A stretch of DNA of 64,000 nucleotides from Haliotis asinina (GCF_037392515.1 NC_090282.1:55328843-55392842), one strand, 5' to 3'; shown: positions 1 through 13,851, numbered from the stretch's first letter. Made by a program: numbers and translations. The notes: generated by a model not told the origin, from the letters alone.

Positions 1-1384
1 TATAGACATGCTGGAACGTTAGAGGTAGACACACTGGAACGTACATGTAGACATGCTGGATCATTACATGTAGAAAAGCTGGAACGTTACATGTAGACAT
101 GGTGAAGTGTTACAAGTAGACATGATGGCACATCCATGTAGACATGCTGGAACATTATATCTAAAGTACACAAGTACACATACTGGAGCGTTCATATGGA
201 CATTCTAGAATGTACTTGTAGACATGCTGGAACATTCATGTTGATATGCTTCAAAGTACATATAGGTATACTTGAACGTTACATGTAGACATGTTGGAAC
301 GTACATGTAGACATGCTGGAATGTACACCTAGACATACTGAAGCGTTCAAGTAGACACACTGGAACGTTAGATGTAGACAGGCTGGAACGTTACCTGTAG
401 ACATGCTGAATCGTAACATAGAGACATGCTGGAATGTACATGCAGACATGCTTTAATGTGCATGCTGGATCATTACATGTAGACATGCCGGAGATTTCAT
501 GAAGACATACTGGAATGTACATGTAGACATGCTGGAACGTACATACTGGATCATTACATGTAGACATGCTCTAGCATTCATTTAAATATACAGGAATGTA
601 CAGGTAGAGTTGCTGCAGCTTTCATGTAGATATGCCGGAATTTATATGTAGACGTGTTTGATCATTACTTGTAGACTTTTTAAAAAGTAATATGTAGGCA
701 TGCTGGAAGGTACATGTAGGCATTCTGGAACGATACATGTAGATATATTGGAAGGTACGTGTAGGCATGCTACAAACTCACATGTACACATTCTAGAAAA
801 GTTACATGTATACATACTGTAACTTTCATTTTGACATGCGGGGACGTTTCATGTAGACATGCTGGAATGTACATATGGACATGCTGGAACGTACATTCTG
901 GATCATTACATGTAGACATGCTCTAGCATTCATTTAAATATACAGGAATGTACAGGTAGAGTTGCCGCAGCTTTCATATAGACATTCTTTGATGTACATG
1001 TAATCATGCTTGAGCGTCCATGTAGAGATGCTGAAACAGTGCATGTAGACATTCTGGAATTTTGCATGTAGACATGCTGGAACGTTATATCTACACATGC
1101 TGGAATGTTAAATGTAGATATGATGGAACGTTCATGTAGACATGCTTTAACATTACATGTACATATACTGAAATGGCATGCAGGCATGCTACAGTCTGAC
1201 ATGTAGTCATGCCGGAACGTTTCAGGTAGACATACTGGAACGCTACATATAGACATGCTTGAGCATTCATGCAGACATGTTGGAAAGTTACATATGGACA
1301 GGCTGGAACGTTCATTTCCACATGCTAGAACGTTACATTCAGACATGTTGGAGCGTTCATGTAGACATGCTTGAGAGACATGCA
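1..1384. repeat. Minisatellite, ~23-bp unit
   Basis: Degenerate tandem array with consensus close to ACATGTAGACATGCTGGAACGTT (23 bp, some units 22 bp), running off the left edge of the window. A longer-range internal duplication is visible: the segment starting near 571 recurs near 923, about 352 bp later. The array ends abruptly against forkhead coding sequence at about 1,384. Open frames in it on both strands are by-products of the repeat. Confidence 0.95.
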
Positions 1385-1951
1385 AGATGGATGCAGGGCC
1401 CACAGGTTACCCTTGCCTGGTTTCCCTGGAGGTCGGGGAACCTTGACGAAACAATCATTGAGTGAGAGGTTGTGTCTGATGGAGTTCTGCCATCTCCGTT
1501 GGTTGTCTTGGTAGTAGGGAAATCTCTTGATGATGTAGTTGTAGATGTCGTTGAGAGTCATCATGCCTGTAGTGGAACTCTCGATGGCCATGGTGATGAG
1601 AGCCACATAGGAATAGGGAGGTTTCTTGTTGGAAAACTGTCTTGTTTGCTGGGACAGAGTTGACGTTCCTGAGACAGCGACTACACTTGTGTCTTCCTCC
1701 CTATCGTTGTCGGAGTTCAAGGAGGAAGGTGGCGATGGCAAAGTGATGTGGTCGTTGTCTGGAGAATGTTGTTGTTGAAGAGGATCCCTCGTGTCAATAG
1801 GAGAGTGTTCAGGCCTGACGTCAGGTTCACGTACACCAAACTTGGAGGAAGTAGGGTGGAGTTGTGTTGCATATGGCGATGCCATCGTCATAGCCGTTGA
1901 TGGGTCAGTAACAGCACCTCCATACTGAAACGTGGTTGGATTAAACAACAT
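1325..1951 (-). pseudogene. Truncated FoxAB/FoxB-like gene (copy 1) running into a minisatellite
   Basis: The ORF starts at ATG 1,951 and is nearly identical to the gene at 8,171-9,247 for its first 190 codons. These cover the variable N-terminus, the Ser/Pro/Asp linker, and the forkhead domain from [11 protein letters not shown] through ...LWALHPSC. At about 1,384 the homology stops, and 18 codons of minisatellite sequence follow before a stop at 1,325. The final wing and basic end of the forkhead ([17 protein letters not shown] in the paralogues) and the whole C-terminal domain are missing. The TATA box and at least 100 bp of promoter match copy 2, so it may still be transcribed. The product would keep the recognition helix ([15 protein letters not shown]) but probably not fold or bind normally. 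It could be a real truncation or an assembly join at the repeat. Confidence 0.85.
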
Positions 1952-2058
1952 TTTGTATTTTCAGTAAAGTCTGTATACTGTAAGCGAGCACCAGTGAGAC
2001 TATACCTTAAGATTGGTCCGGGGAGTATATATCCCTGTAATAATCCCCAAAGAAAACA
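1385..2058. repeat. Partial copy of the 7.3-kb tandem duplication unit
   Basis: This stretch (truncated forkhead gene plus its first 107 bp of promoter) matches 8,681-9,354 and 16,031-16,704. It is the right end of a unit whose remainder was lost or lies beyond the minisatellite, which shows that the array once held at least three units. Confidence 0.85.
2026..2032 (-). promoter_or_regulatory. TATA box of truncated forkhead copy 1
   Basis: TATATAT lies 75-81 bp upstream of ATG 1,951. The same element is at the same distance in copies 2 and 3. Confidence 0.5.
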
Positions 2059-4969
2059 ACTAATTGCAAACGTAAATTTCTCCAAGTACAAAACTGGGTA
2101 GTTATTCTTAATGTACATGCACACTGATTGGACCAAATCAACAATGACCCGAGAGGGGTGTGGCTAGTTTGACCAGTAGTGTACTTTGCGAAGTACTATT
2201 GACTACTGCAACACATTAACCCCGCCTCCTTGTCCGCAGATCGTCAAGTAACCACGCCTCTTTGTTCGTGCATCTGCAACCAGTCACCAGTGTATTGTTT
2301 TAACCGTGTTGTTTTTGCAGGTAGCTTTCACGAACGTGTGTATTTTGTAGTCAATGTGTAGAATAAATGAGGCTATTTTGCTTAGGCGATGAAGAGAAAA
2401 ATCTGTAAATTTAGTTTACCAAAACAATGAAGTCCGAACAATTTTATTAGTACATGTAATTTAATTTCCAAGTGACATAAAATAAAATGTAAAAAAAAAT
2501 TAAAACGAACATTTCATACTTTGGAGTAAAAAGTAAAATAAATCGTTGTAATATTTCCAATCCCTTCAATAAGTTTTGAACTTCTTCTTAACGTTTTCTT
2601 AGTCTATTCAATAAATGTGCAGATTTATCAGCCGGTATGTCAAGGTCTGAAATATTTCGGCATGCTATTTATTTGATATTATCGTATCAGTTTACGATAT
2701 AGGTGTTTATACAGATATGCGGTAGTCAGGAGTACAAATCGACACAAGCGAGCCATGGCACAATATAAGTCACATAGTCATACGGTGGATGCTAATGTCA
2801 CTCAATTTTACTTGCCAACCGTTTGAGGATGAATAACGAAATATTATACAGAATTATTTTCCTTGATTCTTTTGTCTTGTCATTGGCCAACATCTAAGAT
2901 TACCCAGGTTTTTGATGTCTGTGATCTAACGTGTACAGACTGAATGTATAGAACTGGTGAGATTTAATGACGTCATATAACATTTTCAGCAGACAAATTG
3001 TTTATCAAACTCACCTCAACATAACATCGATGCAGTACAAAAAACAATAAGTCTTGTCACTCCTATAAGGAGTTATGAGAGAAAAAACGTTCTGTAAAAT
3101 GTTCACAAAGATAAAATATTATTGCATAAAACGATAAATGTTGTGCTAAATAAGCATAAACAATGAAAATATATATCTGAATTGGGTATTATATATACAT
3201 ACGCTCATGCACGTTAAATGAAACAACAAGGGCTGGTACCGCGAGGGGATCTGTTTCACAGTACCTACTCTGTGTTTACCCTCGTGCAATGCAAACACAT
3301 GATAATTATTTGAATCTATCATCCTTTGTTAAACAATTTTTATCCTAGGCTATATAAAGTTGTGAGATTGGCAAAGTTTAAATTGGCAAGGTAAAATTAT
3401 GAGGATTCTCAGTCTTAATTTCAATTTATTCGATTTACAATTTTGTATAAAGTGAAATTCAGTGGTGCGGTTTCACTGCAAATAGACTGTGGGGCTGTTT
3501 AAAATATACTAACATTTGATTGCATGTTCTCATGTTGTCAGTACTGATAATCGCGAGAAGCACCACGTGCTGCTATCATGCATCATACCCGACGAATCAT
3601 CACAGACCAAAAATGTCCCAAATAAGAAACAGTTCAAGTTACCAGAGACACGTATCTATGTAGAAACTGCTCATCTGAAGTATTGAGCAATGAGAAACCT
3701 CCCACAAGACCTAGCAGACAAAAATGAAGTTGGTCAGGGTTTGAAAAATAATATTGATTTCTCCTGTAGACTATGGAGGAAATAAACGACGGGGGGCGTT
3801 CTTTATAATACATTACAATTATCTGTAGGGAACAACATTCATGAGGGCACAGTTCACTGTTTAATACCTAGCTGAACCATTAACATTATGCGTCTTCAAG
3901 TATGTTCACCTGTTAAAATATTTTCCCATATCTAATTACTGATGACTTCCTATTTTTCTCAGCAATGACGTACATGTTCATTTCAGGCGAGGCTAATTTG
4001 GTATTCCTTAATAGTTCACAAACATCAAACAATGAAAGTCAGTATATTGTGACATTGTGAAACTAGTCATTCTAAAAATAGCGCCTATCAATTTATGATG
4101 TTATCAAGGTGTAGGTGTGCTGTACACCACACATCGTCATTCACTGTTTTTGATTGTGTATCGTTATGTTATACATCATATCTAAGCGGATGCTATTTGT
4201 TGCGCTTCCCTATGTTACACATGATATCTCTGCGGCTGTTGTGGATGGCATCAGGTTGGACAATGGCATTTTATTGTTTTGCACTAGCGCTCCAACAAGG
4301 TGCAACTCCCATCGATAATTATGACACGAGCAATTGTGCGGGGGAGAGTTGTGAACCTGCTAATGGGTTGTCTCAACACTTATTGACATCACAACGTATC
4401 AACATCACACCTTGAAGTATTCGATCATCACAGTCACAACAACTATGCCAGCAACTACATCTTGTGTGGCACTAAGAAACAGGGATAGCAATGGCACTTT
4501 CAGTCACTAGTGTTCATGTGGGAAGGCTTGTCTTCCTTTTTCTAGAAGATAACGTTTGAGCTTCAACAGTCGCTCTGTAGCATTTCTTGGGAACAGGCTG
4601 TATTTCACAGTTTTGAATAAGCTCCCAACATGGTTCGTCTGTCTGAACTGAACTGAACCTTATTTACACTCTGACCGCGTCCTGTGACATTAGCGATACA
4701 AGGTCACATCATTATGTAAAACTTAAATACAAGCATGATACATTAAACCAGATAATACGCAATGTTACACTCGTGCGTGGTACTGAGATGAGACATTATT
4801 ATTTTGCAAAATATTGCTAATATGCCTAGTTTGTTGAGTGAAAAGTGCTGGTCGCAGGCGCTTGATCTTGCTGTTATGTAGGGGCCAGGCACATCATTAC
4901 CAGACCTACATGTCCCATTGAGTGGTAACAGGGTCACCCGTTAATGCCAGACCTTTCATGTGACCGCAC

Positions 4970-5110
4970 AAGAAGCACGGTTAAATCAAAACTGGATTAG
5001 GATTAAAATTGCGGACGAGTTAGAGAATTTCTATTGTTTTATCAAATACAGATTATCACTGTTGTTAGGAGTAGGCACAACATTGATCCAATTATACCTT
5101 GCTTTCTCTG
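4970..5110 (-). promoter_or_regulatory. Conserved non-coding block A (candidate enhancer)
   Basis: About 3.0 kb upstream of copy 1. It contains the double site GGATTAGGATTA (4,994-5,005, two TAATCC sites on the other strand) and the core TTTATCAAATACAGATTATC (from 5,038), followed by a CATTGATCCA-like stretch. The same order of motifs recurs at 12,255, 18,640, 28,815 and 38,715. TAATCC is the known target of Otx/Gsc-class (K50) homeodomains, and TTATC is a GATA-type site. That use here is inference. Confidence 0.6.
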
Positions 5111-6498
5111 TCCAACTAACATTCGTTTACCGCGTGGAATATCGACACTGGCCTATGTAAATATAGATGGTCGTCACTGGTCTCGATTCAAGCGAGTAAG
5201 ATGGCGTCAAGAACGTCATTCTTGTATGCGGCAAATACTATAAGCCAATTTCACAGCTGGCTTAATTTGAATCGCGTAAACTTGATTTACATTTAATTAC
5301 ATAAACAACCTTCAGCCATACAAATGAGGACTTGCACGTTCCTAGGCTGATACAGAGTGTCTTGCAAGGAAAGATTCCTTCACATGTTGTTTCGGCGTCT
5401 TAACACAAGTGGCAGTCTTAAGACCACTAATCTTCTGTATCTCCGTTGATAATTTCAAATTGAGGATTGACAGTGCACGAGGCATGCTGAGCATGTTTTC
5501 ATAGGTGTGTGATGAATGACGACAAGTCTGATATAACTCCTGTATTACTATATGTCATAATGTCTGCAGGAGCACAATACTTCACTGCAGCATATGCATA
5601 CACGTGGTTTAGTGTTATCTACGATTTTCTCGGTGATAGTGTCTCGTAAGTCATGTGGTCGGATGATATTATACATTTTAACTATTTTTTTCTGTGTGAC
5701 ACTTTTAGTAATGTATATCATGTGACACTTAAATAATCAGGAGGAACTTAAATAATTGAGGAACTTGTTTGCACAGAAACTACAACTGTATGAGGACGAT
5801 ATGGAGAATTGCGTGACTGCGTGCGAGTGTGCATGCGTGCGTCAGTGTGGCTGATCGGAGTAGTTGCGATTGCGCTTTTAACTTTTTTGGTTTTATAATA
5901 TGTTTTCATTCTGGAATGTGCATGATGGTGTGTTTTTTGTATTCTCTTATTAATTGTATTGTTATGATTGTGATTTTACCTGACACTTAAATAAACATTT
6001 ACCCTCTTTTATGAACTCGTTGTTTCACACCACAACCACGAATATTCCAGCGGTATCGACATCGTGGCTTCCACTAAACTGTTAGGAACTGTTCAGTTAG
6101 GTCTTCTAAAAGGTCTAAATTTGACTTAGGCATTGGATGTGTATCCATGTACACAGTATTTAGGGGTCAGATTACATGGAGATACACCAGTCCTCTAACA
6201 TACGCATAGAAACATTCAAATAAAGCATTCGTATTAACATAAATCAAAGTTGAATGACAAGCTTTTTTTGCCCTCAAGGGTGTTCGGGATATCTGTGAAA
6301 AGAAGAAATATAGTTTATTAAGGTGTCACAAACTGCAATTCACTAAAATAAGAAATTGCATTCTTAAAGGAATTTAAAAGCAGTATGCGGTCTATGAGAC
6401 ACAGATCTCACAGCTGTATATAAACAATGGTAATAAAATCACACCCATGCAAGTCCAAACATTTACACAAACACAACCGCATGGACCTTGACACACAC

Positions 6499-6536
6499 AA
6501 GCACGCACGCACACACACACACACACACACACACGC
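6499..6536. repeat. CA microsatellite (unit A)
   Basis: Mostly (CA)n, slightly interrupted by GC steps. The counterpart in unit B (about 13,789-13,828) is two bases longer. Confidence 0.9.
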
Positions 6537-8170
6537 AAGCGCACGAGCTTACAAAAAGACACTAACTTACATACACTCACTTTCTTACGCTAAAAAATCA
6601 TAAATTACATAAACAGCAAATATGTTGACATTATTATTAATATACATTGATAAACTATTCCACGGAAATATTCCGGCGCCAACATAGTACGTATGAGTGC
6701 GCAAATGGAGCTTGTCCAAATGGTTATTTGTAAGAAGAAGTACCAGTTTGCACCTACCGCTGACATAGATGTGAATGCAGAATGAACATTAGTTACTTCT
6801 TTGCAAAGATCATATCACAGATCTGAATAATAATTACAGTTAATCAGTAAATTTAATTCGTCCTCAACAGCTTTGCTACTTCAGCGAGTACAAACCCTTT
6901 CATGAAGAGAAGACGTCGGACGAGAATATCGTCCCACTTCTACTTGTAACGGCAGAGTGCCACAACGGAATTTACTCAAGATACTCCGATCTGATCGGGG
7001 CAGAATAATTTCAACATAATGTTCAACCTATATTTTTAAGAAGACGATAGGAACCGTAACCGTAATTTATCTCCATTGTTCTACCGTATATCATTCCAAA
7101 GCCAAGGAAACCAAACAAAACATTCTAACGCCTAGAGAATTGTTGCTTTAGCAACAACAATCTTACAGTTTCATTGATGCTTTGTAGACTCCATTTAAAT
7201 ACTCGCTGGTAAAATTCTAAGTTGATCTATCCATGGGGTGACATGGGCTGGATGTCCCGATTAACCAAAATTATACAGTACGAAAACGTATGGTATATGT
7301 CATTTTGCGAGCATGCCACAAGCCAATGATAATGACTACGAGAAAAAGCAATATATATGAATAAAGATGAAACATTTTCCCTTAATTTCTCTTCATCATC
7401 TGTTTCCCCCTTAGCTTCATCAATCTTATAAATCCAATATCCCCTACTTTTGGAGTGGTATATAGATATACTCCCCTCCTGTTCTTTGACTGAAGAGTTA
7501 ATGTCCATACAGTTTTACCCACAGCTAGGAGTCGTAGGTACCTGACAGTGTTCAAGCGGACAAGAGTCTTTACTGGTCTGGTTAGATGTGTAACGTACTG
7601 AAACTGGTATCGCCGGTCCACGTCTTACGCTGATGTAAGCTGACCATAGCGCATTTGCAACCGGAATGGCAGGCTTGTTAAACCAACACTGACGTTATTA
7701 TTAGAAATGCTGAACCAAGGAAAGTAAATCTTGAGCTTCCTACGCACACTGTGAAATTCTCTTGACCACCATATTCATTTTGCACTACTATGTCTTAAGC
7801 ACCTGTAGCTCGACATCAAGGTGTGGTCTGCGCTTATGCTATGTTGTTTTATCGTTGATATGATGTAAATTCATTTGTATTCAATGGCATAGTTGTCCTT
7901 CAGACAATGGTGATATCAACAGAAAGAAATGTAGCATATTCACACAAGTTTTATTCAAATTTAAATTAATATGCAAGAATGCATGCACAATACAAAGCAT
8001 GGTTACAAGCGTCCACCCACCTGTAATTTAGACAAGACAGACATCCATATTGTGCCTTGAAACCAAGCATTGTTTGCATTCTTACAATCAGAGCTTCCAC
8101 TCCCAGTTGGAACACTCTCAGCAGCACTGTGGTTTGCGTAATTGTATACTTTGATACTATATCACAAGTG

Positions 8171-9247
8171 TTACATAAAGTTAGTGTATTGGTTTCCCAA
8201 AGGTTGATTGGACTTTGTAGCACTGGGATGTGAATGCTGCATTCGTTGGTACAGAGAATCATAAGGATTTATAGACCTCTCAAAGCTGGACGATGAAGCT
8301 TGAGGCATATACGCACCACTCAGGGACGAGCTTCCCGTGGGAGAGCTGGAGAGAGGGGAGCCGGTCAGTGAGCTGTTGATGCTGCTGGCGTTGTAGTAGC
8401 TGGCTGATGGAGAGTAGGCTGTAGGAGATCCCATAAGCCAAGGACTGGAATCAGGCTTGCTCGATGTGCTGTAAGGGTGTGTCTGGGTAAGTCCTTGTGA
8501 CAAGGAGCCGAGACTGATGGGGCTGAAACCTGTGTAAGGAGATGGACCCCCATACAATCCGAGTAACTGTCCATAAGAACTGGCAGAATGGAATGGAGAA
8601 TCATCACGACGTTGCTTTTGTGCCGATTTGAAACGTTTAGAACGACGAAGGAAACTGCCGTTACCGAACATGTCCCCACAAGATGGATGCAGAGCCCACA
8701 GGTTACCCTTGCCTGGTTTCCCTGGAGGTCGGGGAACCTTGACGAAACAATCATTGAGTGAGAGGTTGTGTCTGATGGAGTTCTGCCATCTCCGTTGGTT
8801 GTCTTGGTAGTAGGGAAATCTCTTGATGATGTAGTTGTAGATGTCGTTGAGAGTCATCATGCCTGTAGTGGAACTCTCGATGGCCATGGTGATGAGAGCC
8901 ACATAGGAATAGGGAGGTTTCTTGTTGGAAAACTGTCTTGTTTGCTGGGACAGAGTTGACGTTCCTGAGACAGCGACTACACTTGTGTCTTCCTCCCTAT
9001 CGTTGTCGGAGCTCAAGGAGGAAGATGGCGATGGCAAAGTGATGTGGTCGTTGTCTGGAGAATGTTGTTGTTGAAGAGGATCCCTCGTGTCAATAGGAGA
9101 GAGTTCAGGCCTGACGTCAGGTTCACGTACACCAAACTTGGAGGAAGTAGGGTGGAGTTGTGTTGCATATGGCGATGCCATCGTCATAGCCGTTGATGGG
9201 TCAGTAACAGCACCTCCATACTGAAACGTGGTTGGATTAAACAACAT
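8171..9247 (-). CDS. FoxAB/FoxB-like forkhead transcription factor, copy 2
   Basis: A 358-residue single-exon protein, ATG 9,247 to TAA 8,171. Residues 1-109 are a variable N-terminus ending in a Ser/Pro/Asp linker ([17 protein letters not shown], then [15 protein letters not shown]). Residues 110-207 are a complete forkhead/winged-helix DNA-binding domain: [11 protein letters not shown] start, recognition helix [15 protein letters not shown], then [16 protein letters not shown] and the basic end RRSKRFK. The C-terminus is Ser/Tyr-rich with the motif [19 protein letters not shown] shared by all cluster members. The [17 protein letters not shown] signature fits FoxAB or FoxB. The [17 protein letters not shown] helix argues against classic FoxB (SLRHNLSFNDCFIKIPR) and FoxA. 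It should act in the nucleus as a sequence-specific regulator. A TATA box lies at -75, and AATAAA at 7,955-7,950 on the minus strand. The subfamily is less certain than the family. Confidence 0.92.
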   Translation of the reverse strand: MLFNPTTFQYGGAVTDPSTAMTMASPYATQLHPTSSKFGVREPDVRPELSPIDTRDPLQQQHSPDNDHITLPSPSSSLSSDNDREEDTSVVAVSGTSTLSQQTRQFSNKKPPYSYVALITMAIESSTTGMMTLNDIYNYIIKRFPYYQDNQRRWQNSIRHNLSLNDCFVKVPRPPGKPGKGNLWALHPSCGDMFGNGSFLRRSKRFKSAQKQRRDDSPFHSASSYGQLLGLYGGPSPYTGFSPISLGSLSQGLTQTHPYSTSSKPDSSPWLMGSPTAYSPSASYYNASSINSSLTGSPLSSSPTGSSSLSGAYMPQASSSSFERSINPYDSLYQRMQHSHPSATKSNQPLGNQYTNFM

Positions 9248-9321
9248 TTTGTATTTTCAGTAAAGTCTGTATACTGTAAGCGAGCACCAGTGAGACTATA
9301 CCTTAAGATTGGTCCGGGGAG

Positions 9322-9328
9322 TATATAT
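9322..9328 (-). promoter_or_regulatory. TATA box of forkhead copy 2
   Basis: TATATAT lies 75-81 bp upstream of the ATG. Homology to copy 3 ends just beyond it, at 9,354. Confidence 0.55.
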
Positions 9329-12254
9329 CCCTGTAATAATCCCCAAAGAAAACAACTAATTGCAAACGTAAATTTCTCCAAGTACAAAACTGGGTAGTTA
9401 TTCTTAATGTACATGCACACTGATTGGACCAAATCAACAATGACCCGAGAGGGGTGTGGCTAGTTTGACCAGTAGTGTACTTTGCGAAGTACTATTGACT
9501 ACTGCAACACATTAACCCCGCCTCCTTGTCCGCAGATCGTCAAGTAACCACGCCTCTTTGTTCGTGCATCTGCAACCAGTCACCAGTGTATTGTTTTAAC
9601 CGTGTTGTTTTTGCAGGTAGTTTTCACGAACGTGTGTATTTTGTAGTCAATGTGTAGAATAAATGAGGCTATTTTGCTTAGGCGATGAAGAGAAAAATCT
9701 GTAAATTTAGTTTACCAAAACAATGAAGTCCGAACAATTTTATTAGTAATTTAATTTCCTAGTGACATAAAATAAAATGTAAAAAAAATTAAAACGAACA
9801 TTTCATACTTTGGAGTAAAAAGTAAAATAAATCGTTGTAATATTTCCAATCCCTTCAATAAGTTTTGAGCTTCTTCTTAACGTTTTCTTAGTCTATTCAA
9901 TAAATGTGCAGATTTATCAGTCGGTATGTCAAGGTCTGAAATATTTCGGCATGCTATTTATTTGATATTATCGTATCAGTTTACGATATAGGTGTTTATA
10001 CAGATATGCGGTAGTCAGGAGTACAAATCGACACAAGCGAGCCATGGCACAATATAAGTCACACAGTCATACGGTGGATGCTAATGTCACTCAGTTTTAC
10101 TTGCCAACCGTTTGAGGATGAATAACGAAATATTATACAGAATTATTTTCCTTAATTCTTTTGTCTTGTCATTGGCCAACATCTAAGATTACCCAGGTTT
10201 TTGATGTCTGTGATCTAACGTGTACAGACTGAATGTATAGAACTGGTGAGATTTAATGACGTCATATAACATTTTCAGCAGACAAATTGTTTATCAAACT
10301 CACCTCAACATAACATCGATGCAGTACAAAAAACAATAAGTCTTGCCACTCCTATAAGGAGTTATGAGAGAAAAAACGTTCTGTAAAATGTTCACAAAGA
10401 TAAAATATTATTGCATAAAACGATAAATGTTGTGCTAAATAAGCATAAACAATGAAAATATATATCTGAATTGGGTATTATATATACATACGCTCATGCA
10501 CGTTAAATGAAACAACAAGGACTGGTACCGCGAGGGGATCTGTTTCACAGTACCTACTCTGTGTTTACCCTCGTGCAATGCAAACACATGATAATTATTT
10601 GAATCTATCATCCTTTGTTAAACAATTTTTATCCTAGGCTATATAAAGTTGTGAGATTGGCAAAGTTTAAATTGGCAAGGTAAAATTATGAGGATTCTCA
10701 GTCTTAATTTCAATTTATTCGATTTACAATTTTGTATAAAGTGAAATTCAGTGGTGCGGTTTCACTGCAAATAGACTGTGGGGCTGTTTAAAATATACTA
10801 ACATTTGATTGCATGTTCTCATGTTGTCAGTACTGATAATCGCGAGAAGCACCACGTGCTGCTATCATGCATCATACCCGACGAATCATCACAGACCAAA
10901 AATGTCCCAAATAAGAAACAGTTCAAGTTACCAGAGACACGTATCTATGTAGAAACTGCTCATCTGAAGTATTGAGCAATGAGAAACCTCCCACAAGACC
11001 TAGCAGACAAAAATGAAGTTGGTCAGGGTTTGAAAAATAATATTGATTTCTCCTGTAGACTATGGAGGAAATAAACGACGGGGGGCGTTCTTTATAATAC
11101 ATTACAATTATCTGTAGGGAACAACATTCATGAGGGCACAGTTCACTGTTTAATACCTAGCTGAACCATTAACATTATGCGTCTTCAAGTATGTTCACCT
11201 GTTAAAATATTTTCCCATATCTAATTACTGATGACTTCCTATTTTTCTCAGCAATGACGTACATGTTCATTTCAGGCGAGGCTAATTTGGTATTCCTTAA
11301 TAGTTCACAAACATCAAACAATGAAAGTCAGTATATTGTGACATTGTGAAACTAGTCATTCTAAAAATAGCGCCTATCAATTTATGATGTTATCAAGGTG
11401 TAGGTGTGCTGTACACCACACATCGTCATTCACTGTTTTTGATTGTGTATCGTTATGTTATACATCATATCTAAGCGGATGCTATTTGTTGCGCTTCCCT
11501 ATGTTACACATGATATCTCTGCGGCTGTTGTGGATGGCATCAGGTTGGACAATGGCATTTTATTGTTTTGCACTAGCGCTCCAACAAGGTGCAACTCCCA
11601 TCGATAATTATGACACGAGCAATTGTACGGGGGGAGAGTTGTGAACCTGCTAATGGGTTGTCTCAACACTTATTGACATCACAACGTATCAACATCACAC
11701 CTTGAAGTATTCGATCATCACAGTCACAACAACTATGCCAGCAACTACATCTTGTGTGGCACTAAGAAACAGGGATAGCAATGGCACTTTCAGTCAGTAG
11801 TGTTCGTGTGGGAAGGCTTGTCTTCCTTTTTCTAGAAGATAACGTTTGAGCTTCAACAGTCGCTCTGTAGCATTTCTTGGGAACAGGCTGTATTTCACAG
11901 TTTTGAATAAGCTCCCAACATGGTTCGTCTGTCTGAACTGAACTGAACCTTATTTACACTCTGACCGCGTCCTGTGACATTAGCGATACAAGGTCACATC
12001 ATTATGTAAAACTTACATACAAGCATGATACATTAAACCAGATAATACGCAATGTTACACTCGTGCGTGGTACTGAGATGAGACATTATTGTTTTGCAAA
12101 ATATTGCTAATATGCCTAGTTTGTTGAGTGAAAAGTGCTGGTCGCAGGCGCTTGATCTTGCTGTTATGTAGGGGCCGGGCACATCATTACCAGACCTACA
12201 TGTCCCATTGAGTGGTAACAGGGTCACCCGTTAATGTCAGATCTTTCATGTGAC

Positions 12255-12400
12255 CGCACAAGAAGCACGGTTAAATCAAAACTGGATTAGGATTAAAATT
12301 GCGGACGACTTAGATAATTTCTATTGTTTTATCAAATACAGATTATCACTGTTGTTAGGAGTAGGCACAATATTGATCCAATTATACCTTGCTTTCTCTG
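12255..12400 (-). promoter_or_regulatory. Conserved non-coding block B (candidate enhancer)
   Basis: Counterpart of block A, about 3.0 kb upstream of copy 2. GGATTAGGATTA is at 12,284-12,295, with the ATCAAATACAGATTATCACT core just after 12,330. Its likeness to block A reflects recent duplication. The informative comparison is with the diverged blocks at 18,640, 28,815 and 38,715. Confidence 0.6.
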
Positions 12401-13795
12401 TCCAACTAACATTCGTTTACCGCGTGGAATATCGACACTGGCCTATGTAAATATAGATGGTCGTCACTGGTCTCGATTCAAGCGAGTAAGATGGCGTCAA
12501 GAACGTCATTCTTGTATGCGGCAAATACTATAAGCCAATTTCACAGCTGGCTTAATTTGAATCGCGTAAACTTGATTTACATTTAATTACATAAACAACC
12601 TTCAGCCATACAAATGAGGACTTGCACGTTCCTAGGCTGATACAGAGTGTCTTGCAAGGAAAGATTCCTTCACATGTTGTTTCGGCGTCTTAACACAAGT
12701 GGCAGTCTTAAGACCACTAATCTTCTGTATCTCCGTTGATAATTTCAAATTGAGGATTGACAGTGCACGAGGCATGCTGAGCATGTTTTCATAGGTGTGT
12801 GATGAATGACGACAAGTCTGATATAACTCCTGTATTACTATCTGTCATAATGTCTGCAGGAGCACAATACTTCACTGCAGCATATGCATACACGTGGTTT
12901 AGTGTTATCTACGATTTTCTCGGTGATAGTGTCTCGTAAGTCATGTGGTCGGATGATATTATACATTTTAACTATTTTTTTCTGTGTGACACTTTTAGTA
13001 ATGTATATCATGTGACACTTAAATATTTAGGAGGAACTTAAATAATTGAGGAACTTGTTTGCACAGAAACTACAACTGTATGAGGACGATATGGAGAATT
13101 GCGTGACTGCGTGCGAGTGTGCATGCGTGCGTCAGTGTGGCTGATCGGAGTAGTTGCGATTGCACTTTTAACTTTTTTGGTTTTATAATATGTTTTCATT
13201 CTGGAATGTGCATGATGGTGTGTTTTTTGTATTCTCTTATTAATTGTATTGTTATGATTGTGATTTTACCTGACACTTAAATAAACATTTACCCTCTTTT
13301 ATGAACTCGTTGTTTCACACCACAACCACGAATATTCCAGCGGTATCGATATCGTGGCTTCCACTAAACTGTTAGGAACTGTTCAATTAGGTCTTCTAAA
13401 AGGTCTAAATTTGACTTAGGCATTGGTTGTGTACCCATGTACACGGTATTTAGGGGTCAGATTACATGGAGATACACCAGTCCTCTAACATACGCATAGA
13501 AACATTCAAATAAAGCATTCGTATTAACATAATTCAAAGTTGAATGACAAGCTTTTTTTGCCCTCAAGGGTGTTCGGGATATCTGTGAAAAGAAGAAATA
13601 TAGTTTATTAATGTGTCACAAACTGCAATTCACTAAAATAAGAAATTGCATTCTTAAAGGAATTTAAAAGCAGCATGCGGTCTATGAGACACAGATCTCA
13701 CAGCTGTATATAAACAATGGTAATAAAATCACACCCATGCAAGTCCAAACATTTACACAAACACAACCGCATGGACCTTGACACACACAAGCGCG

Positions 13796-13826
<31 letters not shown>

Positions 13827-13851
13827 GCAAGCGCACGAGCCTACAAAAAGA

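Larger units (their letters stand above)
2059..8170. other. Intergenic region between forkhead copies 1 and 2
   Basis: No convincing gene. The small open frames here recur in unit B only because the duplication is recent. A block at 4,325-4,490 resembles 18,030-18,190 upstream of the third forkhead gene, lying about 600 bp before the conserved non-coding block in both places. The stretch near 4,640-4,700 (CTGAACTGAACTGAACC...) resembles the 3' end of a LINE, with low confidence. An AATAAA for the gene at 8,171 is on the minus strand at 7,950-7,955. Confidence 0.6.
2059..9354. repeat. Tandem segmental duplication, unit A (7,296 bp)
   Basis: Unit A is collinear with 9,355-16,704 at very high identity over its whole length, with scattered substitutions and short indels. 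It contains the intergenic region with a conserved non-coding block, then one complete forkhead gene and 107 bp of its promoter. The right boundary is seen by comparing 9,355 with 16,705, where the two sequences stop matching. Confidence 0.9.

Noticed and set aside
930-1465. Overlapping open frames on both strands (up to 157 residues, His/Cys/Met-rich)
   Set aside because: They are read-through of the 23-bp minisatellite and have no domain. The unit length is not a multiple of three, so all frames show repeated peptides.
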